Shown here: in pieces, positions 55,947 through 63,564 of the stretch
How positions within the stretch are numbered: position 1 is the first letter of the stretch
Layout of the letters: each line of letters begins with the position of its first letter
NCBI RefSeq assembly: GCF_028882275.1
Contig: NZ_JARBUT010000009.1
Location: 124,001-188,000 of the forward strand
Direction of reading: 5' to 3'
Length of the DNA stretch: 64,000 nucleotides
Source of the DNA: Nocardiopsis sp. N85
GTDB lineage: Bacteria; Actinomycetota; Actinomycetes; Streptosporangiales; Streptosporangiaceae
Translations under genes and position numbers: made by a program
The notes under the pieces: generated by a model
Told to the model about the DNA's origin: nothing
Database searches by the model: none
Seen by the model: the letters and a program-made list of their open reading frames with translations, nothing else

Positions 55947-56309
55947 GGATCGACAGTACCGGCCGGCGGGGACCGTCGGTGCGTCGTCCACACGCCCGAT
56001 CCGCCGGACCTCCCCGGCGGATCGGGCGTGTGCGCGGAGTTCGTCGAGGCCCTACGGGGCCCGGACCGGCCCGTCTCCATGCACGAGGCGACCATGCCGT
56101 CGCGGCCCGCGCGCCCTGGTTGACCCGACACGTGCGCGCAGGGCGTGCGACCGTCTTCGGCCGGCGCGGCGGAGGTGGGGCTCGACGGGTCGTCCGCCGT
56201 CCGATCGTTCGAACTCCTCGTTCATCGATCGATGTGTCGACCAGGACCCGGGGCGCGGCCGCCGTCAAGGCCCGGTACGGTTCCCTCGAAAGAAAGCGGG
56301 GGGATCCGG
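55947..56309. other. Divergent region, dinG / SUKH-like gene
   Basis: A 363-bp spacer. Besides the long hairpin at 55989-56032 (listed separately), GATCGATCGATGTGTCGA-like sequence occurs near 56225 and may belong to the promoter of the plus-strand gene. No gene is supported. Confidence 0.5.
55989..56032 (-). promoter_or_regulatory. Perfect 19-bp hairpin upstream of dinG, GGAGGT loop
   Basis: Arms 55989-56007 and 56014-56032 are exact reverse complements (CACACGCCCGATCCGCCGG and its complement). The 6-nt loop reads GGAGGT on the minus strand, a perfect ribosome-binding core, 17-22 bases ahead of the alternative dinG GTG at 55991 and 62 ahead of GTG 55946. No gene ends here, so a plain terminator is not the obvious explanation. 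Confidence 0.6.
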
Positions 56310-57422
56310 GTGACGGCGATCGACGCGGCGGGCATGGCCGCCCTGACGGGCGGAGTCGTGGAGCGCGCGGCGTTCCGCCACGCCGAACTCCTCCTCGGCG
56401 AACACGGCGTCCTCGTCGTGGTCGACTCGGGCGACGGCCCCGACCGCAGCGGCGTCTGGAGCGACCGGGAGGTCCGTCTCCTCGGCGAGGTGCCCGTCAC
56501 CCCCCGGCTGCGCGGGATCTTCGACACCGATCCGTGGCGCCTCCCGCGCGTCGAGCCGCCGCTCCTGCACATCGCGGTCCGCCTCGACGACGGACACCTC
56601 TACCTCGGCACCGCCACCATGGCGCGATGGACGACACCGGGCGGCCCCCGGGGCGGTGGGACGCCCTCCGGGTCGCTCGCCGACCCGTGCCTCCGCCTGG
56701 ACGAGCCCCTGGAGCGCGCCCTGCTCGAACGGGTGCGCCCCGTCGGGGTCGCCGACCCGTCCGGACCCTCCTGGCTGGACCGGGTGGGGACCGACCCCGT
56801 CCGGGCCCTGGAGGAGTTCGCCGCCGACCGGTATCCGGCGGAGGCGGGGCCGGGACCCGAGGTGCCCTCGGACCTGCCCGAGCCCCTGCGCCGCTTCCAC
56901 CGTCTGGCCGCGACGAGGCCGGAACTCCTCGGCGGACAGAACTTCCTCCGGTCGGCGGAAGGACCCGCCCGAGAGGACGAGGAGGACGACGCGTACGTCA
57001 TCGGCCGGGAGAACCAGGGCGTGTTCCACTGGACGCTGCGGCGGGAGGAGGACGGCTTCGGGGAGGACCCGACCGTCTGGTTCCAGCGGGACGGCGAGGA
57101 ACCGGTGCCCGAGGAGGAACCGCTCAGCGGGTTCCTGTTGCAGTTCGCGCTCTACGAGGCCGCCGTCCGCGCCGAGTACGTCGCCCTGACCTTCAGCACC
57201 CCTGTCGAGCAGACCGAAGCCGTGACCCGGGTCTTGCGACCGGTGCCCCTGCGGCCGTTCCTGGCCTCCTGGATGCCCACGCGCCTGTACGCGGCGCCGG
57301 GACTGGTGGTGTCGGTCTCCGTCTCCGACGACCGATACGACGTGTGGGCCGGAGCCTCGCACCGGGGCGCGCTGGCGCCGCTGCGGGACCTGCCCGTGGA
57401 CTGGGAGCGGTTCGACGGCTGA
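56310..57422 (+). CDS. SMI1/KNR4 (SUKH)-like protein
   Basis: A 370-residue protein from GTG 56310, with GGGGGGA five bases upstream. The segment LGGQNFLR...YVIGRENQGVFHWTLRREEDG...VWFQRDGEEP (about 200-260) resembles the ENQGVxxW motif of SUKH/SMI1-KNR4-like domains, often immunity or housekeeping adaptor proteins. The N-terminal 190 residues (HAELLLGEHGVLVVVDSGDG...) are not recognised. No toxin gene is adjacent, so an immunity role is speculative. Confidence 0.6.
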   Translation: MTAIDAAGMAALTGGVVERAAFRHAELLLGEHGVLVVVDSGDGPDRSGVWSDREVRLLGEVPVTPRLRGIFDTDPWRLPRVEPPLLHIAVRLDDGHLYLGTATMARWTTPGGPRGGGTPSGSLADPCLRLDEPLERALLERVRPVGVADPSGPSWLDRVGTDPVRALEEFAADRYPAEAGPGPEVPSDLPEPLRRFHRLAATRPELLGGQNFLRSAEGPAREDEEDDAYVIGRENQGVFHWTLRREEDGFGEDPTVWFQRDGEEPVPEEEPLSGFLLQFALYEAAVRAEYVALTFSTPVEQTEAVTRVLRPVPLRPFLASWMPTRLYAAPGLVVSVSVSDDRYDVWAGASHRGALAPLRDLPVDWERFDG

Positions 57423-57521
57423 CCCCGGTCGGCGGCAGGACTCCCCGGTGAGCGGGGCGTCCTCCCCGGCCGCACCGCCGTGGCGACCGCGCCCGCTCCC
57501 CCTCGGTTCGGTGCTCCGAGG

Positions 57522-58406
57522 TCAGGCCGACGCCCCGGTCCGAGCGCGGTCCGGTGCCGAAGCCCCCTGTTCGGCGGCGAGCAGGCGCAGCGCGTCGGCC
57601 GAGGGCTGGTCGTTGGGGGTGTAGATCTCCAGACGGTGATCGGGGCTCTCCGGTTGGAGCCAGATCTGGTAGTCGATGTCGAGCGCGCCGACGGTGGGGT
57701 GGTCCAGGCGCATCGGCCCGGTGACGCAGTCCGCGACGTCCCCCTCCGCCCACAGGGAGGCGAACTCGGGGCTGTGCATGGCCAGTTCGCCGATGAGCTC
57801 GGCCAGGCGCCCGTCGGTGGGGTGGCGGCCGGAGGTGAGCCGCAGATAGGCCACGTGGACGCGGGCGATCCGCTCCCGGTCGCGGTACAGCTCCCGGGTG
57901 AGGGGATCGAGGAAGAACATCCGGGGGACGGACGGGCGTCGGGCCGGATCGCCGGGGGCGTCGAAGTCGGCGTGCTCGGCCACCAGGGCGTGGCCGGTGC
58001 GGTTCCACGCCAGGATGTCCCCCCGGCGGCCCAGCACGATCGCCGGAACGCTCTCCCCGAGCGACCGCAGCAGGGTGAGCACCCGGGCGTGCGGCCGTTC
58101 GGGCCGGGGGCGGACCATCCGGGGCACGGCCGGGCGGTGGGCGAGGTTGCGCAGGTGGGCGGTCTCGGCGGCGTCCAGGCGCAGGACCCGGGCGAGGGCG
58201 TCCAGGACCTGGGCCGAGGCGGTGCCGGCCTGGTCCTGTTCGAGCCGGGTGTAGTAGCCGGCACTGACCCCGGCGAGCTGGGCCAGTTCCTCACGGCGCA
58301 GACCCGGGACGCGCCGGACCGTGCCGTAGGTGCGCAGGCCCGCGTCCTCCGGGGTGACGCGGTCCCGCCTGGTCTTGAGGAAGGCTCCGAGGCTGTCCGG
58401 CTTCAT
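57522..58406 (-). CDS. XRE/MmyB-type transcriptional regulator
   Basis: A 294-residue regulator. The N-terminal helix-turn-helix is RRVPGLRREELAQLAGVSAGYYTRLEQDQ (about 31-59), the typical XRE core. The C-terminal MmyB-like ligand-binding domain (about 105-270) includes RGDILAWNRTGHALVAEH and HPTVGALDIDYQIWLQPESPDHRLEIYTP. MmyB regulators bind fatty-acid-like ligands and control biosynthetic or export genes. It is divergent from an MFS exporter gene, probably its target. Confidence 0.88.
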   Translation of the reverse strand: MKPDSLGAFLKTRRDRVTPEDAGLRTYGTVRRVPGLRREELAQLAGVSAGYYTRLEQDQAGTASAQVLDALARVLRLDAAETAHLRNLAHRPAVPRMVRPRPERPHARVLTLLRSLGESVPAIVLGRRGDILAWNRTGHALVAEHADFDAPGDPARRPSVPRMFFLDPLTRELYRDRERIARVHVAYLRLTSGRHPTDGRLAELIGELAMHSPEFASLWAEGDVADCVTGPMRLDHPTVGALDIDYQIWLQPESPDHRLEIYTPNDQPSADALRLLAAEQGASAPDRARTGASA

Positions 58407-58511
58407 GGGACCGATCGTAGACGGCCGACGGGGCGGCGTGCCTGCCCCTGCGAGGTGTACCCATGACAGGTGTCTGGTTCGGGTGGCGGGGTCGACGGCA
58501 CCGTTGCGTCC

Positions 58512-60014
58512 ATGGACATGAATCGAGAACGGACGTCCGCCCGGACGTGGTTCGGACTGGTGATCGTGCTGGGGCCGGTGCTCCTGGTCGCGATGGACGC
58601 GTCGGTGCTGTACCTGGCCATGCCCCGGGTGATCGCGGACCTGGCGCCGAGCGCGGACCAGGCCCTGTGGATCCTGGACTCCTACAGTTTCGTGGTGGGC
58701 TCGCTGCTCATCGCGTTCGGCAACCTGGGCGACCGGTACGGACGACTGCGGCTGCTGATGATCGGGGCGGTGGTGTTCGGCACGGGATCCGTGGGGGCGG
58801 CCCTCTCCCCCACCCCGGAGGCGCTCATCGGATGCCGGGTGCTCATGGGGCTCGGAGGCGCGACGCTGCTGCCCTCCTCGTTGGCGGTGATCGGTGAACT
58901 GTTCGCCGATCCGCGCCGGCGGACCCAGGCGATCGGGATCTTCGCGGCGACGTTCGCGGCCGGTTTCGCGATCGGACCGGTCGTGGGCGGGCTACTGCTC
59001 AGCCGTTTCCCGTGGGGGTCGGTGTTCCTGATCAACGTCCCGGTCGTGGTGGGTTTCCTGGTCTTGGCGCCGATCGTGCTGCGCGAGGTACGTGCGGGGC
59101 GCCCCGGCAGGATCGACGTGGCGAGCGTCGCGCTGTCCGCCGGTGGTCTCCTGCTGGCGGTGTACGCGGTCAAGGACGTCGCCGCGCACGGGATCGCGGT
59201 CGGCCCGATGGTGGCGGGGCTCGCCGGCACGGCTCTCCTGGTGTGGTTCGTGCGGCGGCAGCGCACGCTCGAACACCCGTTGATGGACGTGGGCCTGTTC
59301 CGCGATCGGGTGTTCACCGTCGCGATCATCACCAGCGCGTCGACCCTGGTGGTGTGGGCGGCGTCGATCTACCTGACCGGGATCCACCTGCAATCGGTGC
59401 TCGGGCTGCCGGTGCTGATCGCCGCCCTGCTCGCCCTGCCGGGCGCGGCGGTGCTGACGCTGACCTGTGTCGGAACGCCGGTGCTGGTCCGGCGGATCGG
59501 AGCGCGGGCTGCGCTGATCACGGCGCACTTCTGCATGGGCGCGGGCCTGCTCCTCCTGCTGACGCTGACCGCGACCGGCGGGGTCGGCCCGTTCGTCGCC
59601 GCGACGATGATCGCGGGCGTGGGCTACGGCATCTCCTTCAGCCTGGTGGCCGACATCGCGGTCTCGGCCGCGCCGAGCGGGCGCGCGGGCGCGGCGGCGG
59701 CACTCGCCGAGACCGGGAACGAGCTCGGGCACGCGCTGGGCATCGCCCTGTTGGGGTCGCTGGCGGCGCTGATCTTCCGGCTGTTGGGTCCGGACGTGGC
59801 GGGCACCCTCGACGAGACGCTCCGAACACCGGGGTTGTCCGCCGCCGCGGCCGACCGGGCCAGGGAGGCGTTCGTGACGGGCCTGCACGTCACCGTCGCC
59901 GTGGGCGGGGCGCTGTGCCTGGCCCTGGGGGTGCTCGCGCTGCGCTGGATTCCCAGGGAAGGACCGCCCCGGCAGAGGGAGTCCGCCGAGGAGACCGCGC
60001 CCGTCGCCCCCTGA
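58512..60014 (+). CDS. MFS multidrug exporter, 14-TM (DHA2) type
   Basis: A 500-residue integral membrane protein with about fourteen membrane helices. Features are LDSYSFVVGSLLIAFGNLGDRYGRLRLLMIG (motif A) and MGLGGATLLPSSLAVIGELF with FAIGPVVGGLL (motif C, antiporter signature). This resembles the SmvA/QacA group of proton-drug antiporters. ATG 58512 or 58518 is likely; upstream in-frame starts to 58470 have no ribosome site. Two GGTGT direct repeats at about 58454 and 58470 may be sites for the divergent MmyB regulator. Confidence 0.85.
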   Translation: MDMNRERTSARTWFGLVIVLGPVLLVAMDASVLYLAMPRVIADLAPSADQALWILDSYSFVVGSLLIAFGNLGDRYGRLRLLMIGAVVFGTGSVGAALSPTPEALIGCRVLMGLGGATLLPSSLAVIGELFADPRRRTQAIGIFAATFAAGFAIGPVVGGLLLSRFPWGSVFLINVPVVVGFLVLAPIVLREVRAGRPGRIDVASVALSAGGLLLAVYAVKDVAAHGIAVGPMVAGLAGTALLVWFVRRQRTLEHPLMDVGLFRDRVFTVAIITSASTLVVWAASIYLTGIHLQSVLGLPVLIAALLALPGAAVLTLTCVGTPVLVRRIGARAALITAHFCMGAGLLLLLTLTATGGVGPFVAATMIAGVGYGISFSLVADIAVSAAPSGRAGAAAALAETGNELGHALGIALLGSLAALIFRLLGPDVAGTLDETLRTPGLSAAAADRAREAFVTGLHVTVAVGGALCLALGVLALRWIPREGPPRQRESAEETAPVAP

Positions 60015-60173
60015 GCGCGAGGCCCGCCTCCTCCTTCGGAACGGGGGTCGGATCCTCCTTCCGGCCGATTGCGGCCCGGAGGCGGGCCTTCCTAGGCTGA
60101 AGGCGATCGAGACGGGGAGCCGGACCGACACGCACGAGAAGTGACGGCTGGTCACCACGGAGAGGCCGGTGCC

Positions 60174-60641
60174 ATGTCGAACCTGGGCGAGAAGTCCGTG
60201 AAGGTCCCACCGCGCTGGTTCGTGCGCTCCTTCTGGTACCTCCACCGCGGCCTGTACCGCGTGACCGGCGGCCGGATCGGTACCTGGCGTCCGAAGGACA
60301 CCCGCTGGGGCGCGTTGCGCCTGACCACCACCGGGCGGCGCACCGGCCGGGAGCGCGGCGTGATCGTCGCCTACCTGGAGGACGGGCCGAACCTCACCGC
60401 GCTGGCGATGAACGGCTGGGCCGACGGGGAGCCGGCCTGGTGGCTCAACCTCCGAGAGCACCCCGAGGCGAAGGTCGATCTCCCCGGGGGGCCGCGCCCG
60501 GTCCGGGCCCGCGAGGCCGTCGGAGCCGAACGGGCCCGCCTGTGGGATCTGTGGCGGGGGCTGGACGGGAAACTCGACGACTACGCGGCCCTCCGCTCAC
60601 GCCCCACCGCGATCGTGGTCCTGGAGCCCCGCCCGGAGTGA
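60174..60641 (+). CDS. Deazaflavin (F420)-dependent nitroreductase family
   Basis: A 155-residue beta-barrel protein of the DDN/FQR family. The signature is LRLTTTGRRTGRERGVIVAYLEDGPNLTALAMNGWADGEPAWWLNLREHPEAKVDL (about 45-100), which binds the F420 phosphate and deazaflavin. The N-terminal hydrophobic/aromatic helix (WFVRSFWYLHRGLYRVTGGR) suits membrane association and quinone reduction. ATG 60174 has GGAGAGG upstream. The physiological substrate is unknown. Confidence 0.85.
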   Translation: MSNLGEKSVKVPPRWFVRSFWYLHRGLYRVTGGRIGTWRPKDTRWGALRLTTTGRRTGRERGVIVAYLEDGPNLTALAMNGWADGEPAWWLNLREHPEAKVDLPGGPRPVRAREAVGAERARLWDLWRGLDGKLDDYAALRSRPTAIVVLEPRPE

Positions 60642-60664
60642 GGTCCGAGGAGGCCGTCGGCGCG

Positions 60665-61129
60665 TTACGGAACCTCGGTCCGACGGACGCCCTCCCGGCC
60701 GGGCGTGGTGCCTCGGGCGGGCTCCTCGGGCCAGGTCCAGGCGTAGTAGACGATGGCCGCGAGCAGGCCGATCTCCAGGGCACTGGCGAAAAGGTAGTAG
60801 CCCCATTCCCCGAGCGCGGCGGCGACGATGGTGAGCGCGTACACGGCGCCCAGCACGATGTTGACGATCCGGTTGACCCGTGGGCGCAGGACGAGGACGA
60901 AGAACACCATGAGGCTCGGGACGACCACGTAGGCGACGGCCGAGAAGAGGAACACCTGGTCGACGGCGAATCCGCCGATCTCGCCGGCTTCGATGGCGGC
61001 TCGGACGTCGGGCCGGTAGAGGCCGAAGATGTCGACGAAGGCGAAGAGCAGGAGCACGGTCACCCAGAGCGCCGAGATCTTGATCCGCACGTTCACGGGG
61101 GACGGTTCGAGGTTCGTCGTGGTGGTCAT
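60665..61129 (-). CDS. DUF6326-like four-helix membrane protein
   Basis: A 154-residue protein with four membrane helices (SALWVTVLLLFAFVDIFGLY, VFLFSAVAYVVVPSLMVFFVLVL, IVNIVLGAVYALTIVAAALG, LFASALEIGLLAAIVYYAW) and a soluble, disordered tail. The motif ALWxxxLLxFAxVDxFxLYRPDVRAxIEAG matches the DUF6326 family as I recall it; function unknown. It is divergent from a TetR gene across two palindromes, so it is the likely regulated target. Confidence 0.75.
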   Translation of the reverse strand: MTTTTNLEPSPVNVRIKISALWVTVLLLFAFVDIFGLYRPDVRAAIEAGEIGGFAVDQVFLFSAVAYVVVPSLMVFFVLVLRPRVNRIVNIVLGAVYALTIVAAALGEWGYYLFASALEIGLLAAIVYYAWTWPEEPARGTTPGREGVRRTEVP

Positions 61130-61234
61130 GGGCGCCTCTTTCGTTGATGCGCGGGCGGGTCGGCGGTGCCGTCGGAAGGGGCCGCCCGGGATCGGGGGCC
61201 CGCGTCGAGGAGCGACCGCTGCGCACCCGACCTG

Positions 61235-61286
61235 GCCTTACAGGTGTAAGGCTCTGATGGGAATGCTAGCCTTACACCCGTAAGCC
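61235..61286. promoter_or_regulatory. Twin TetR-type operators
   Basis: GCCTTACA-GG-TGTAAGGC (61235-61252) is a perfect palindrome apart from its centre. GCCTTACA-CC-CGTAAGCC (61269-61286) is a second copy with two mismatches. Centres are 34 bp apart and 22 bp from the TetR ATG. Confidence 0.75.
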
Positions 61287-61307
61287 CGTCAATGGTCTCG
61301 GAGAAGC

Positions 61308-61961
61308 ATGCCCCGTCGTCCCGCGCTCAACGAGGAGCGCATCATCGAAGCGGCTGCGCGCGTGGCCGACCGAGGCGGTATCGCGCAGGTGAGCATGCGC
61401 AACGTCGGCAGGGAACTCGGCGTCGAGGCGATGTCGCTCTACCATCACCTCGCCGGCAAGGACGCCCTGCTCGACGGTCTCGCGGATTGGATCTTCACGC
61501 GGATCGAACTCCCCGAGCCGCGCAAACCGTGGCGCCCGGCCATGGCGGACCGGGCCGCGTCGGCCCGCGGTGCCCTCGCGACGCACCCGTGGGCCCTCGG
61601 CGTCATCGAGTCGCGCTCGCCCGGACCGGCCCTGCTCTCCCATCACGAGGCGGTCCTCGCGTGCCTGCGGCACAACGGCTTCTCGATCCCGCTGGCGGCG
61701 CACGCGTCCTCGGCGATCGACGCCTACGTGTACGGCTTCGTCCTGACCGAGCTCAACCTGCCCTTCGACGCGGACGAGAGCGTCGACGAGTTCGTCGGCG
61801 GGGTCCGACCGCAGATGCCCCCGGACAGGTATCCGCACCTGGCGGAGCTGGTCGCCGATCACGTCATGGGAAAGGACTACACCTACGGCGGCGAGTTCGC
61901 GTTCGGCCTCGACCTCATCCTCGACAGCCTCGAACGGCACCTCGCCGCCGACACCCGCTGA
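61308..61961 (+). CDS. TetR-family transcriptional regulator
   Basis: A 217-residue regulator. The DNA-binding helices are RIIEAAARVADRGGIAQVSMRNVGRELGVEAMSLYHHLAGKDALLDGL (about 11-58), typical of the TetR_C_1 subgroup, followed by an all-helical ligand domain. Two near-identical palindromes directly upstream are probable autoregulatory operators shared with the divergent DUF6326 gene. Confidence 0.9.
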   Translation: MPRRPALNEERIIEAAARVADRGGIAQVSMRNVGRELGVEAMSLYHHLAGKDALLDGLADWIFTRIELPEPRKPWRPAMADRAASARGALATHPWALGVIESRSPGPALLSHHEAVLACLRHNGFSIPLAAHASSAIDAYVYGFVLTELNLPFDADESVDEFVGGVRPQMPPDRYPHLAELVADHVMGKDYTYGGEFAFGLDLILDSLERHLAADTR

Positions 61962-61969
61962 GCCCCGGA

Positions 61970-62446
61970 TCAGGGCGGGGTCAGGCGATCGACGTGCCGG
62001 AGCATCTCCGTCAACGCGTCCCGATCGAACGAGTCGACGTCCTCGAAGGCGATGGCGGCGGCACCGACCTTCACCCGGCCGAGCCGCTCGGCGTACATCC
62101 GGGACAGGTAACGGCCCTCGTCGGCGACGTTGACGTAGAGGCTGTAACGGTTCTTCTGCGAGGCCAGGCCGACCGCGAACCATTCCACGGAACGCCCGCG
62201 CGGTCTCGGCTGCGCGATGTCGGCGTACCCGATGATCTCCTGCTCGGTACCGCCCCAGAACGTGCCGGCCCAGAGGCGTCGGCTCCGCCCGGTGAGGATC
62301 CCGGTGATGATCGCGTCCATCTCGGTCAGCGTCCGGTCGGCCGCTCTCCGCAGGTGGTCGTCGACGTCCGTCTCCGTTGGTCGCACGTGGTCGACGTACC
62401 CGGAAACACCGGGACGGACCCCCGTCGTTCCGTGCCGGACGATCAC
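61970..62446 (-). CDS. DUF1801-domain protein
   Basis: A 158-residue protein resembling the YdhG/DUF1801 fold: VDDHLRRAADRTLTEMDAIITGILTG, then an aromatic sheet LWAGTFWGG...EWFAVGLASQKNRYSLYVNVADEG, ending with an acidic helix. Some family members are called iron chaperones; the function here is uncertain. The start overlaps the stop of the marR-type gene by four bases, so they form an operon. Confidence 0.7.
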   Translation of the reverse strand: MIVRHGTTGVRPGVSGYVDHVRPTETDVDDHLRRAADRTLTEMDAIITGILTGRSRRLWAGTFWGGTEQEIIGYADIAQPRPRGRSVEWFAVGLASQKNRYSLYVNVADEGRYLSRMYAERLGRVKVGAAAIAFEDVDSFDRDALTEMLRHVDRLTPP

Positions 62447-62970
62447 ACCGGCTTCGGAGGGCGCTCTTCGAGGGCGGCCAACAGCTTGCGCAGGACCGCG
62501 TCGAACGCGTGCGCCTCCTGCTCGGTGAGCAGTCCGAGGAGGCGGTTCTCGTTCTCGGCGTGGTCGGCGACGGCGGCGTCGATGAGCGCGAGCCCTTCCG
62601 GTGTGAGTCGGATGCGGAGACTGCGACGGTCCCCCGGGGCGACACGCCTGGTGACGAGACCGCGCGCCTCAAGGCGATCGACGCGCTTGGTCATCCCCGC
62701 GCGGGTGATGAGGAGGATGTCCGCCAGCCGGGAGGGCGACAGCTCGTGCGGCGCTCCCGTGCGGCGCAGGCCGGCCAGGACGTCGAACTCGCCCCGGTCC
62801 AGGCCGTGGGCGGCGAAGACCTCCTCCACGTAACGGCTACCGGCGATGTAGAGGCGGGCGAAGCGCGCCAGCGGGGCCATCGCGGTGAAGTCGAGTTCCG
62901 GTCGTTCGCGCTCCCAGTGGGCGACGGCGACATCGGCGAAGTCGGGCGGGGTCTCGGATCTGTCGGCCAT
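62443..62970 (-). CDS. MarR-family transcriptional regulator
   Basis: A 175-residue winged-helix regulator. The core is EFDVLAGLRRTGAPHELSPSRLADILLITRAGMTKRVDRLEARGLVTRRVAPGDRRSLRIRLTPEG (about 66-131), with the basic wing DRRS. It is the first gene of an operon with a DUF1801 gene and divergent from an SRPBCC gene; a palindrome lies between. Confidence 0.9.
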   Translation of the reverse strand: MADRSETPPDFADVAVAHWERERPELDFTAMAPLARFARLYIAGSRYVEEVFAAHGLDRGEFDVLAGLRRTGAPHELSPSRLADILLITRAGMTKRVDRLEARGLVTRRVAPGDRRSLRIRLTPEGLALIDAAVADHAENENRLLGLLTEQEAHAFDAVLRKLLAALEERPPKPV

Positions 62971-62993
62971 AGCGAGATCCTACCGCAACCGGT

Positions 62994-63017
62994 ATATAGT
63001 CAACTGGTTAACCATAT
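62994..63017. promoter_or_regulatory. Palindromic MarR operator candidate
   Basis: ATATAGTCAACTGGTTAACC(ATAT) is a 24-bp imperfect palindrome (most positions symmetric). It contains the perfect core TGGTTAACCA at 63005-63014, in the divergent marR/SRPBCC spacer. Confidence 0.6.
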
Positions 63018-63032
63018 GGGAAAGGTGTTCCG

Positions 63033-63485
63033 ATGAGACCCATCGCCGTACGATCCTCTGTCGCCGTGCACGCTCCCGCGGAGTTCGTGTGGGACTTCCT
63101 CCGTGTCTACGACAACGACCCGACCTGGCGGTCCGGCCTGGAGAAGATGACCCAGAGCCCGCCCGGCCCGGTACGGGACGGAGCCCGGGTGGAGGAGACC
63201 CTCCGCGTGCTGGGCAGGGTCGTGGAGAGCCTGGTCGAGGTCTCGGACGTGCGCGAGGGGCACTCGTTCACATGGCGGGTCGTCGAGGGCGCGATCGCCG
63301 AGGGCAGCCGCTCGGTGACCCCGACCGGCGCGGATTCGTGCCGGGTGGACATCGTCAAGCGGGTGACCTTGACCGGAGGCGATCGTCTCCTGCGCCCCCT
63401 GCTGGCCGTGGTGATCGCACGCACCGAACGCGGGGACGCCCAACGGGCCAAGCGGACCCTCGAAGAGGCCTGGAAAATCCGCTGA
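63033..63485 (+). CDS. SRPBCC (START-like) family protein
   Basis: A 150-residue hydrophobic-pocket protein: VRSSVAVHAPAEFVWDFLRVYDNDPTWRSGLEKM at the N-terminus is the classic SRPBCC opening, with a long C-terminal helix (GDAQRAKRTLEEAWKIR). Such proteins bind lipids or polyketide-like ligands or act as cyclases. ATG 63033 follows GGAAAGG. It is probably controlled by the divergent MarR regulator. Confidence 0.82.
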   Translation: MRPIAVRSSVAVHAPAEFVWDFLRVYDNDPTWRSGLEKMTQSPPGPVRDGARVEETLRVLGRVVESLVEVSDVREGHSFTWRVVEGAIAEGSRSVTPTGADSCRVDIVKRVTLTGGDRLLRPLLAVVIARTERGDAQRAKRTLEEAWKIR

Positions 63486-63564
63486 CCCCACGCCCCCGAG
63501 CCGAGCGGGCTCTGGGCCACGTCACCACATCCCACGAGACGCGGCCTCGCCTTGCACGAGAGCC

